Part shown: piece after piece, positions 14,664-27,500 of the stretch | How the letters are laid out: each line of letters begins with the position of its first letter | How positions within the stretch are numbered: position 1 is the stretch's first letter | Assembly: GCF_964340395.1 (NCBI RefSeq) | Contig: NC_135570.1 | Span: forward strand, 5,728,322 to 5,792,321 | DNA: 64,000 bases | Direction of reading: 5' to 3' | Origin: Glandiceps talaboti | Lineage: Eukaryota; Hemichordata; Enteropneusta; Spengelidae | Program-made: the position numbers and the translations under genes | Notes under the pieces: generated by a model | Told to the model about the DNA's origin: nothing | What the model saw: the letters and a program-made list of their open reading frames with translations, nothing else | Database searches by the model: none

Positions 14664-15285
14664 CTGAAATAGAAGAAACAAAATTGAATTTCTGTGTTGC
14701 AACAAATCACTGGAATAATCTATGGCTACAGGTAAGCAAGCACACTTTATAAGTTCTGAGACTTTGACCAAACATTCAATTTGAGTACATGTAAGACACT
14801 AAAATGATGTTGGTTTGGCATTTCAAACATGGAACATTACGTTTTGACAGAAAGATAGACATATTTCAACTCTAGACTAACAATAACAGAGACATTAGAA
14901 ACACAGTAGGATCCTTTGCCCAATCACACTGAACACTAATAAGCATTGCTACTCTTTTACAGTGCAGTAAAAACGGGCTTCTAATGAACACATTACACAT
15001 GGACTTGATCATTTTTAATGGCTGCAATTGTTTATTTTCTAACTGATAATAAATATATCAACTAGAATATTTCTACATCCACACTGTGCACAGCACCTAT
15101 GTAATTGTTTCTTTTGCATTAGAAGTTGTCTGAGGATGTGTAGTAAATGTCATGTTACATGAGTGAAACATCAAACCAACATCATTTGTAAAATCATTTG
15201 TGGTATTTAATTTAAAAAATGATAAAATGAGATCTACTTCATGCTACACCCACACACATGTTGGTCTTACCATAGTTCAGGGTAT

Positions 15286-15568
15286 TCATGGAGAAGCGCC
15301 TCCAAAACTGACACCACCTGGTCGTGTGACATCAACACTAACATCAGCATTATGTATTGGCAAGTCCTGTCCATTAGCTCCTGAACCAGATGGTCCCTCC
15401 TGATCACGTTCATAAGAGTAGTTATAATGATACACATCCTCAGCTGGAGCTGGTTCTGGTTCTGGTCGTTTCTTTGTAGTTATATTATCCGCATACATAG
15501 CATTGTCAAACATCATATTAGATTTGTATGGTGGGGGTGACCCAGCTGATTTTTGACCCTTTAGATAC
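15286..15568 (-). CDS. Exon 46: cytoplasmic tail and stop
   Basis: Acceptor catctttag, phase 2. It encodes about 94 residues. Motifs: SPPPYKS (PPxY, 15526-15537), FDNAMY (NxxY type, 15493-15510), [13 protein letters not shown], tyrosine-rich YHYNYSYE, and an end at GGASP with TGA at 15286-15288. PPxY motifs bind WW domains and FDNxxY resembles the LDL-receptor-type endocytic signal; both functions are inferred. A GTAAGACC donor follows 15 nt after the stop, so the exon may end at 15271 with a further UTR exon. Confidence 0.9.
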
Positions 15569-18500
15569 CTAAAGATGATTGGTAAATGATTTAATGTGAA
15601 GACACTTTATTTTTTAAAATGAAGTACAAACACATGGTATGTGTAGAAATAACATAGTCTTGTTGAATTTGACAAACGAGCCTCAGAGCAGCGAGTGAAA
15701 CAATGGTATACTATGTTAATAATAATATAAGACTAATGCACAGACAGACAGAAAGAAGTGCTTATCCTCCTCGTTCCCTTGCAACTGAATACTGGGAAAC
15801 AACTGATCATGACACTTCAATATCACATGTTTGTCGAGGGTGTTTTATCATATGGCAACAAATCAAATTGAAAAGTCTGCTATTACAAGGGTTTCAAAGA
15901 TATTTGGTGTGCAAGTTAAACGTGCACTACCTACAATTGGGCCATTTTTTTCATCAAGTAACCAAAGATATATTCACTAAAAATTGGTCAATTACTTATA
16001 GAAAGACATTAATTAGTGGTCAATATTATTTGCAGGTAGTGTAGTGGCAAATTTGAATCTTGAGCGATAGCTTGGTTTTGAATGTATCGCCATGCTAAAA
16101 TTGCACTAGTTGTAACTGGGGTATCATTTTTCAATCAGACAACCACAATATATTCATGAAAGTTGTTAACCATTGATTGATGTTATCTATAATCAGTACA
16201 GAAACAGGTTGAAATTGTGACTGTTGAGGGCACTGACTTTTGGATATGGACACAAATTTTAATTTGATTTATCGTGTAATATCTACAAAAAATTACTCAC
16301 AGGTGATGTGATATGGTGTACGATATTATGAGAAAGTTATTGTACCTGGCAAAACAGTTTGAAAAAACATTCCAATTGCAGCAAATGCAGCTTTAATATG
16401 GAAAGGAATAATGTTTTACAGGAACCTTGTGGACAATTTGAATATGGATTCTTAGGGAGAAAATGTCTGATTATTTCCTCTATGAATCTCATGGAGTGAT
16501 TTCCTATATAAAATAAACCTGAGAATTTAAATAGCAATTCTAACAGTAGTATTTGTAAGAATGATTTCAAATTCATAACTGACTTACTTGACGGCAAACA
16601 GGTAACCAATTGCAATAAGTACAATGACTACTGCCAATACTCCACCAACCACACCAGCAATTACTCTCTTCTCAGCAATGGTACGCATAACTGGTACAAA
16701 CAAAAGTACAGAATATGTTTAACCATTATGGAGACATTTCTGTAGGGATATTATTTCAAAACTATGTTTTCGGTTAAAACAGAACTTCTACAAAACAAAC
16801 ATCAATTTAAATGGGAATAGATAAAATAGTGTTAAATAATGATACATATCAAGAGGGAATTATAGTTTTTATACTTGCATCATTTTAAAAAGAAATATAG
16901 TAAAATAATGAAATAGATGGAAGACAAAAAGTCAAAGTTGACGAATACTGAATAGGGAAAGAATCATTTCGAAAATATACTGAAGTTACTAGACAGAAAA
17001 GGTGCAATGAAAGGTAACAATTACTTACCAGCTCCAAGCGTTTGACATCTATCACCAACATAGGGTGATTGACAAGCACATACCGGGTAGTTCTTATCAT
17101 TCATACTGCATTCTCCTTCATTGTAACAATAGTCAACGCATTTATCTACAAGTTCAACAACAAAATTGTACATTTTTAGCAGATTTACAAAACGGTAACC
17201 CCAACAGTTGTAGTTCATCAGACAAATAATATATCCATGTCAATACAACATAGTATTTAACATTTCCACACAAATATTAAATCTGTACTACCTGTAACTG
17301 GAATATTATTTCATCAATTAAACAATAAACAATATATACTGTAGTCACATTGCATGGCAATCTAGAGATCTATATATCTAGAAGTAGTATAGAAATAAGT
17401 TGAAATCATGGCTCATTAAGGTGGTGATCCAGAAATCAATTTGATTAGCTATTATAGTATATTCTATAATAGTTACCCTATACTATGTATAAGTTTACAG
17501 CTACACAAATATATTTATATACAGGTGATTTCAGTACTGTGCAGGGTTGAATGATATTACGATTCAGTCATTATAATTAACAAAGCAAGCAGTTTCTAAA
17601 AAGGTTCCTGTTGCAGCTAGGTTAGCTTTGATATATCAGAAGTTCGAAAGTTTGCAATATCTATAAGTCAAGTCACTCCTGTTAATGAGAATGTTTAAAA
17701 TATCCACAGACATTAATATATCCAAACTTGCATTCATATGGCCATTAAAATATAAATTTTTTGGCAAAAGTATGATATTTCGTCATGATATTAAAATATT
17801 GAAATCCATAAAAAAAAGGTAAGATTATCCATATTTGGCATTACAATATCAGGTTTAATAATTCTATTATAATGTAATCTAATCTGTGATTCATATATAT
17901 CATATTCCATGAATACACCCCACTTAATAATTACTTAATTTAATAACTTGAGTTGTGACAGTATCTTACAATTCATCATATTTTCTTGTTTTTGTATGTA
18001 TCGAGTTGATACACTTGTCATATCAAAATTAAAAAAATATGACTGTGAATTTATGCAATGTCTTATGGAGTAGACTCCATAGTATAGGCTTACCTTCATA
18101 AGTTTCACACTCTTCACCTGAAAAGCCATCGGCACAATCACATTGTGGGAAACCAGTAGAAGTTAAAGTACACACACCATCATTCTTACAATAGCCAACA
18201 CATGGATCTAATGGTTTGAAGGTCAATAATTTTATGGTTATTTCAGAATACAGACATGATGATTTCATGTTATTTTTTTTCCACAATTAGACCTAAAATT
18301 GTGGTTCCAATTAAGCCCAATTTTAGAATACATGTAGGTGGGGGTAGGTAGATTTTTTTTCTTCTCATGTGTGAGTGTATAGTTCAGGTAGTTATGTTTT
18401 CCATTGTTTTCCATATCGTCTCTGTGTTAATGTTTGGTTTCTCCCCATCAAATGTACAACCATTACAGATTGGAAGAACAGCTTTTTAAGTTGATGTCAG

Positions 18501-21500
18501 TTTCCACATCCACTATTTCTCGCGAGACTTCACAATTTTCTCGATTTAATATATTTTTTCCCGAATAAGAAAAAAAAAGTTTAGGGTCGGCAGTGAAAAA
18601 CTAGGTTGGTCTGGCAACTGGAACCAAACAATTTTCTTTCTTTTTATACTGACCTGGGATTGAAAATAATCCTCTTAGAAAAATGTGTTATAGTATTATT
18701 ATAGCATATATTATTATATTCATCATTATAATTCATATATTAATTGATAAGTGTATTAAATTTACAAATAAGAAAAAAAATAAACATTTACCTTCATTAC
18801 AATATGGAGTTCCTGCTTCGCAATCTATTGAAAAAAATTGAAAATTGTTAATACATTTTAAAGAGAAGTTTTCTTTTATCACAATAAATGTGTGATATGA
18901 CATGATTTGTTTGTCACCAATAAATGCCTCCATGTCAGTAAGTATCTAAATCTAGTATTAAAGGGACATGGTCTTTAACTTGTAAGTAATTTTCATCATA
19001 CTAGTAGTCACTGTCAAAACTCCCATTAACTGCCATGATACTGTATTCTCATACTACGTGAATGACATCATTTTTATAAATTAGACAGTTGTATCAATTG
19101 ATTAAATTACAAGCCGAGCAAGTGGTCTATCTAATGTGGTCCATAATTAGCAAATGATACAGTGTACTTTTACACTTGATATGAATGCTATAAACAATTG
19201 TTGTACATACAGAAAACGCTTTACTTTGGTGTTATGGGTTGTATGGATGCTATAAATAATTGTGGTACATACAGAAAATGCTCTACTTTGGTGTTGTGGG
19301 TTGTATGGATGCTATAAATAATTGTGGTACATACAGAAAATGCTTTGCTTTGGTGTTATGGGTTGTAATCTATCAATATTTATTCATACCATATATCATA
19401 TCATATCATATCATATCATATCATATCATATCATATCATATCATATCATATCATTACCTATGCACTGTTCGACTCTATAGGCTGCTTCAGACAAAGTTGT
19501 TGTCAATGGTGGACACCTGTTACACATCTTCTGACCAAGACGAGATTGATATTCACCACGCGGACATGGCTCACACTGATTGGTAAGTTCATCCTTGTAG
19601 CTACCAGATATACATTCCACTGTTAAAGAAATGCAAATTAGTACATACAGATGGGTATCAATAAGAGGACAGTCTGTTACTGTATAGGCTTTCATGGTTA
19701 CTTTTGATTCAAATATCTTGCAATAGAAAATGCGTTTATGGTAAACTAAGACAGGCACAAAGTTAAAGTGCTGTCGTTTCATGTGGTAGATTACGCATTG
19801 CAGTGGGTGATAGCAATGTCTTGGTTATGTAGAAAAGGTCCCCTTGTAATCAAGATAGTGTAAATATTGAATGTGTTCACTTGCTATCAGAAATGCCACC
19901 CTACTGCCAGTGTAATTATACCAACATCCCTTTACAGTTTATGTCAACATGTTGCAATAATAGTCTTAGTGCGGTGTCTATATTATGTAAGTATCTCGAT
20001 AGGAGATCTGAACATAACATTGAATCATGTGTATAGTATTACTGGTGCAGCTCTGGCTGGAAATTTGTACGGGATGTGAACATCATGACATTACGTCTTT
20101 ATCAGATAGTTTTTGGGTCCAATAAATTTGAGAATTACTAAAACTATTTTCTTGCTTTCCACAGCTCTTGGTATGTATTTCATAACCACACTAGCCAACT
20201 GTGTTGACTGCACCAAACACTTGTATCATCAAATCGTTCACTTAGTTTGCCTGTTATGCACATAATCTGATGTTCCAGATGTCTTGGTTACTAGTCATAA
20301 TAACATATGTTCAGTTATCCAAATAATGTTACATAACATAACCCCATGACATACAAGTGCAAGTGTGGAACACTCAGGGTATTTGCATGAATGCTTGCAG
20401 CATTCTATGTAGCTGTACTTTCTCAGACATATAGCGAGTGAAAGTGCAGCAGAAAACTCAGGCACAAGTGGCAATACCCCCTGAGTGCCCACACTGGAAC
20501 TCACACGGAATGGCATTCTGTTATTATTACATATGTTTACCTGAAACAGCAAATTACCATAAAAGTGATACTGTGCAATCACACACTTTCACATACATTT
20601 GTACCACTACAAGTAGTCTGTGCATGTGCCTACACATGTGCAAGTAATCTCTGGTACATATATAATAATTCTTCATGTAAAACAAATAATACAGAAAAAA
20701 TATTCAGATGTGGGTGGACAGTGTCCTTTTACATAATATCTTTTGAAAATGCCTGCTCGGGTATAGAATCAGTGGAAGAATTAAGCTATATACATGTATG
20801 TAATAATTTACTTCTTTAAAATTAATTCTAAAATTATTTAAACTGTGGTGCAAGTTTGAGAAATGACTAACTTACCAACATTACACGCTGCATTATTTGT
20901 AGCTCCAACATCTGCAGTTGAGTAACCATATGGACAGCGTCTACAAGACGTTTCACCATCTTGACCATAAGTACCTTTTGGACAGGGTTCACAGTTTCCA
21001 CTTACTCCAAGCTGTTGTCCAGCATCTTGGCATTTCACTTTTTTTTTTAAAAACACACACAAAAATTCAGTAACTCAAAAGTCAAGAATTTATCATTGCT
21101 ACATGTATTTGGACAAGTATTGTCTCTTGGAAGGTGAAGATTAATTGTTATTCTTATACATTACCCTATGTACAATCTTCTGAATAATGTGTTCCTGCTA
21201 TACACACATTATTTTTCTTAATTTCTTTATTGTTAGATTAAATTTGAATCAGGAGTGAAACAAGCTGTTGTTTTTTACCAGTTTCCCTGACCATCTAAAT
21301 TTTTAAAATTCTCTCCAAAATACACCATCTGAAAATGTGCTCCTGTTCCTTTTGAAATATTGAAAGCAATTTCAGGGTCTTCGACTTTTTTCAAGAAAAT
21401 TACCTTCCAGATTAATTTTGGAAATTAATGGTTTTCCAGAAAACGTCTGTTTTTTACATTTTAAAGCAAAGCAAGAATTAAACGCAGAATGTATATGTTC

Positions 21501-24500
21501 TAATATTACTTAATCTTTATATTCATCTTTAGTTTGTTGAAATTGATCAACATGCATTAAATATTGTACACAGTCAAATATTTATTCCCTAAAGTTCAAT
21601 TACCTTCACAGTCATCGATAGATGTGGAACCAGCATTGGCGGTTGATTGCCCACTTGGACAGGGCTTGCATGTAAATTTACCGGCTTCGTCTTGGTAGAA
21701 ACCATGTTCGCATGGTAGACAACGTCCATTTTCATTGTAATTACCAGGATCACAACTGACTGGAATTCAAAAAGATATGCAAGTTAAATTCTGTACTGAC
21801 TTTTTTATTAAAGTTGTCATACGGATGAGGATTGGGTATTTATTTTTAATTTTTAATTTATAAAATAATTTTATCACGGCTTCCTACTTGAAAAATCAAT
21901 GTGAAACAACATATGCCAAGTCTTCTTTGTAACTCAATAAATGGCAAAAGATTAGTAAATATGTAAATGCAAACTTGGTCAATATTGTTTCTACACCAGG
22001 GCATTGCACAGTGGCAACCATGATATCAAATTTTCACTATTTGGACCAATAAGGATTGTCCTTATCATACTAAATTAATTAATTAAACCCTTTAAGATGA
22101 CATATATTTTTCATGCAAAAGACTCCCTAGGTCAATGACTTTTTCCACTACAGAGTAGGATCTTACCTACTCTACAAATTATCAACTTCAACTTGAAAGG
22201 AATAATAAAACATTCAATCAACCCTATTTTTTCCTTTATCCAAGCATTACATATATATTGTCAAATGAATATTAATCTATCCACATATGAGGTGAAGAGG
22301 TGAAAGTTTGGGCTTATGCAAAGAAGGGACTGTCTGAATGTATGCAGACATTTCATTGTAAAGGTTAAACGTTGTATTACTTACCAACACACATTCCTGC
22401 CGATGTAGATCCCAGTCCAGCAGTGGTCTTCTGTTCACCACATGAAGTACAATCAGCTTGCCCTTCAAGCTCCTGGTAGGTACCTTTAAGACATTTCTCA
22501 CACACATTTGTTGTGGTGTTGTGGAATTCACCTTCTGGACAGCTGACTGAGTAACAAAAAAAATAAATATACATATAACTCACAAAGAAATTACAAAAAC
22601 TATTCATTTTACATAATTTTAAAAGTGGCTTGGGTCTATATCATGTGTATTTGCTAAGAGCGGTAAGTAGGTAAAATCTACCAGGTTCCTGTGTCATTTT
22701 ACCTGGGTTCCCAAACAAATTCCCCTAGGGAAATACTGCCATTTTTACCCCTTTCTCGTAATGGGATTCCCCAACCTTAGCGAAACACTGATCATACACT
22801 GTGATCAAGTGACAGTAGGTGTGTCATATAACTGTATACAGGATCAGGAAAAAAAGATGACTTCAAAATCCACACTATTTTCCGAATATGTACACAAATA
22901 TACAACTGAATGAGTTTCAAAAGAAGGTTTCATTGAGCAATTTCTAGTTGTTTATTGAGTCTTAGTTTGTGAATTAGCTTTAAATGACCAAAATACAACA
23001 AATATGTCAAGGGAGGGAGGGAAGAGGAGATAACTGTTTAAAATTTGGGGTTGTCGGTGGCCACCACTTGCCTCTTACCACTGTGGTCGGGGTTCGAACC
23101 CATTCAGAGTTTGATTAAATTTACCACACTGTAAAGTGTAAGTAAGAAGAGTGTTGTTCAGTTTGACTCTACCGAACAACCCAGGTTTTCCCCGGGTACT
23201 CAGTTTCCTCCTGCATTAACATTGCACCCATGAGGGATGGCCCTCATGCCTCACTGGACTTCTTGGGAGACAAGTGTTTATATACTTAGAGAACTATCCC
23301 GTATAAATAAAAGATTGTTATTATTATTAAGATTATTTTTATTATGAAATTTGTTTGTATATGGTCTTTTGATTCAGTATATCCAAAATTACAGTATTGT
23401 GCTTTAAATGGTTTACTTTGAAACTGCTTGAAGCCTACGATAGACAGTGCAAACAAACTGATGCCCTCTGCAAATTTCACCTATGATCGACAGTGCAAAC
23501 AAACTGATAACCTCTGCAAATTTCACCAATGATAGACAATGTGAATATTAAGAATGATACCCTCCACAAAATTCATCTATATACTGTAGACAGTTAGAGC
23601 ACACCAATACTTACTGCATTTTTCACCATTCAGTATTTGACCATCTGGGCAGGACAATGTAGTTGTTGTTTCTATACTGCTTGGATCAGCTGTAGCATCT
23701 TCAGTACTCAAATCACCATTGAAAATAGCGTCCTCTAGTATATCATCAATGCTGCGTCCATCATCAGCAGTTGTACTATTAGAGATATAAAACAAAGTAA
23801 AAAAAAATAAAATTGACATCGCGAATACAGTAACATGGTGAATCAAGAGTATTTTCAAAATTCAAAATGAAACCTCTTTTTTCCTCTTAAATTTAGAATT
23901 ATCACAAAAACACACAGCTAGCTTATCCATAAATTCTTAAATACCTGAGCCTTGGAAGTGTACAGTTCTTTATATCGTATTGGAAATGGATACTTTATGA
24001 AATGATTGAATATATTTCTGTAGAATTTCATGTCCTGCTGATAAATCATTACATTATAGTTCTCATAACAACAATAACTTTTAGTGTAATTAAGTTGTAT
24101 TACAGATACAGAATTGGATTGTAATGTCACATCACATTGAGGTGTAGAATAGAGGGAAAAAATAATATGGTACCTGGCGTTGAATGTAAATCCCAGTGTA
24201 GCTTGCTCACCAGCTTCACGCTTTTTCCTAACATCATCATCACCACCATCATCATCACCATCATCTGTTTCATCACATGTAATAGCAGTCCTTTCAAAGG
24301 TGCACTCAGCACCACCACAGATACCAAAGAGAGAGTTGATGTAGTTCATTCTTTCTATGAAGGCTTCACGTAATAGGCTGTTAGGTTCACGTTCTCCATA
24401 GGGGTCATCTGGGTCACAGTCAGCTACAGTGTACGCCACTGAACCTTCACATTGTGCATGAGCTGGATCAGTTTCTATATTTTGAAATTATACCGATACA

Positions 24501-27500
24501 CACATAAATATGATCAAAACAATGAAAAGAAATGTACACAAAGGACATAGTTTTTGAGTAAGTATTACAAATTTTGGAAATATACATGTTGAAGTCAATA
24601 ATTAAAAATTGAATTGGAATCTGAATTGGACTTAGACATTACTTGACTAGAAAATCACATGAATACTTCTAGCCATGCAAACCTAGGGTTTCTTGAAATA
24701 AACTTGCGTTATTATGTATTCCAATTCAACTTAGTTTTATTACAATATCATCGCCTTACTCTGTACAGAACACCTTCACTAACAACACAAAGAATATACC
24801 AAAGAATATACCACAAAATAAACACATGAGACATAAAATACCAACACTGCACTGAACAAAGACAACAGGGTGATGTCATAACTCAAGTGACATCACCCAC
24901 ATATCATTAGTTTCTATAAGAATTCATATGATTACAATTCTGCCATCCTATCCCAGTGTACATTGTAGTCATAAAGATTACTCGCGTTCTTTCTTTTGCT
25001 CTGGGGCAACTTTTTCTAAAGCTCTGCCAGACAACTGTCTTTCACACCAAAAGTTAAATCTGAAGTGGGCCTTAAAATATGCAACTTTCATGCATATTAT
25101 TCTTTAAATAATAATATTTATGAAATTGATTTTAAATTAATTTTTCAACCAATTAGAAAATGAGGTGTTGAAGATGTTATTATAGAATTAATTGCAGATA
25201 AGAATTTTGCTACCACTGGGTTGTCTTTCTGCAAACTCGGTAAAACTGACATGTTGGTGTGAATTCATTTTTAAAACTTGCACTAGCTGTAACTGGAATA
25301 TACTCTTTTGATCAGACAACCAGCTGTATATTCACTGAATTGTTACCAAAAGTTAGACAATGTACATGTAGAAAAAAGGTGCCCTCTAATGATAGCCAAA
25401 TTTTGTTGTTGTGCTTCAGTATGATAAAAAGTAACAAAATATTTCCTAAAATATGTTTTAATTACAGTGAGTGCATACATCTTTCTGTGTGTCACCATGG
25501 AATGAGTTTGTTGAAATGAATATTCACCTTAGCAATATCATAATAACAGGTGGTTCTGTATTCATATTCATATTCATACATTCATTAGCCAATCAGATTA
25601 CATCTTTGAATAAGACTATAATGTTAGCAGTTACAAAGTTCTGTAGTAAACTCAACAGCAATTGGCATACACCTATCAGGAGTCTTTGTTCTCATTTCTA
25701 AGTAGCCAATAATAATAATAATAATGTTCGGTTTTTATATAGCGCTTTCCCACACCATGCTCAAAGCGCTTTACAATTATTACCCCTGGCTCGGATCAGA
25801 ACGGCACAACGGCCCTTTAGTCTTCCTCAACTCCCCGGGGAGCATACAATCCATTGCATTGCAGCCATTTAAGCGCATAGGATTAAAGCCTTCACATTGC
25901 AACCTACATCCTACCAGGTCCCCAATTATACAGCTGGGTTGACTGAAGCACAGTCGTGGTTCAAATCTTGCCCAAGGACTTTAGCCACTCAGAAACAAAC
26001 AGCAGGCAGCGACAGGGCTCGAACCTGCAACCTGTAGATTCCAAGCCAGTCACGCTAACCATTCACCCATCATGACTCCAATCAGATTAAATCTTTGAAA
26101 TGTCAGCAATAAGACATCACTTACGTGCACATCCAGGGAAAGTGAATGGATCATCAGGATTGCTGAGATCCCATACACCCTCATTTCCGCATACATAGTA
26201 TGGAGCTGGTAGTTCAGTGAACTCGTAGCCAACGTTACATCCAATGTTACAGAAATATCCTGAAGTCCATGCATCACATGTCTTACTACCTTTGACAGGA
26301 GAGGATGGAATTTCACAGTCGTATGCTGAAAGTATAAACACAAAGTGTCGTCACTTGTCTCAGTCAGACCTTCTCAGATACTTACACAGAGTAATTTACT
26401 GGTATACATTGTACTGTTATAGAAACAAAGCGCTCATTGCTTCATGCTCAAAAATACATTTCTAAGATAACCTTTCTCAAATATCTACTGTACAATACAG
26501 TAGTTAACAAAGTGCTGTATAGAAAACAAAATGTTTATAGCCTCATGCCCAAATACTTTGCTGAACTCATGCTATGAAAAACTGTATATACATGTACTGT
26601 CTATGTTCAAGTTATGAACTTACATTCAAAGCTCAAAATCCTACGGTGATCAGTTTTTCACTTGTGCTGATCAGATGCAACTATTCAGACAAATTACATG
26701 CTGCTATCTGTACTGTTCAAAGTATCACATGACATTAGGACGAGACTGAAGACCTAGTATTTTTTGAAAGCTTATTCATAACTTTATTATCTGTAAAGTG
26801 CCAATGAGCAATTACCAATAGATAATAAAAATGTCTATACTAATATCACATCATATCACACCACATCACATCATATATCACATCACATCATACATATTTC
26901 ATATATCATATCACATCACATCATATATCACATATCACAAAACACCACATCATATATCACACCACACAACACCACATCAAATCATATCACACCACACCAC
27001 ACCACACCACATCACATCACATATCACAAAACACCACATCATATATCACACCACACAACACCACATCAAATAATATCACACCACACCACACCACATCACA
27101 TATCACAAAACACCACATCATATATCACATATATCACACCGCACCACACCACACCATATCATACATATTGTATATCACATCATACATATTTCATATCATA
27201 TCACACCACATCACATCATATACATTTGTATCATGCCACATCACATCATATATCATATATCACATCACACCACATCACATCATATATCACATCACATCAC
27301 ACCACCCCACATCACATCACACCACATCACATCACATCACAAAACACATCATATATCACACCACATCATATCATATCACACCACATATCACATCATATTA
27401 CACCATGCCACATCATATATCACACCACATCATATATCACAAACACCATATCATGTGATACATCACATATACATTGTACATCACATGCACACCACGCCAC

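Noticed and set aside
25980-26071. tRNA gene on the minus strand
   Set aside because: A/B-box-like head present, but no cloverleaf acceptor stem, and it continues into a SINE body and (ATT)n tail shared with 35619-35965.
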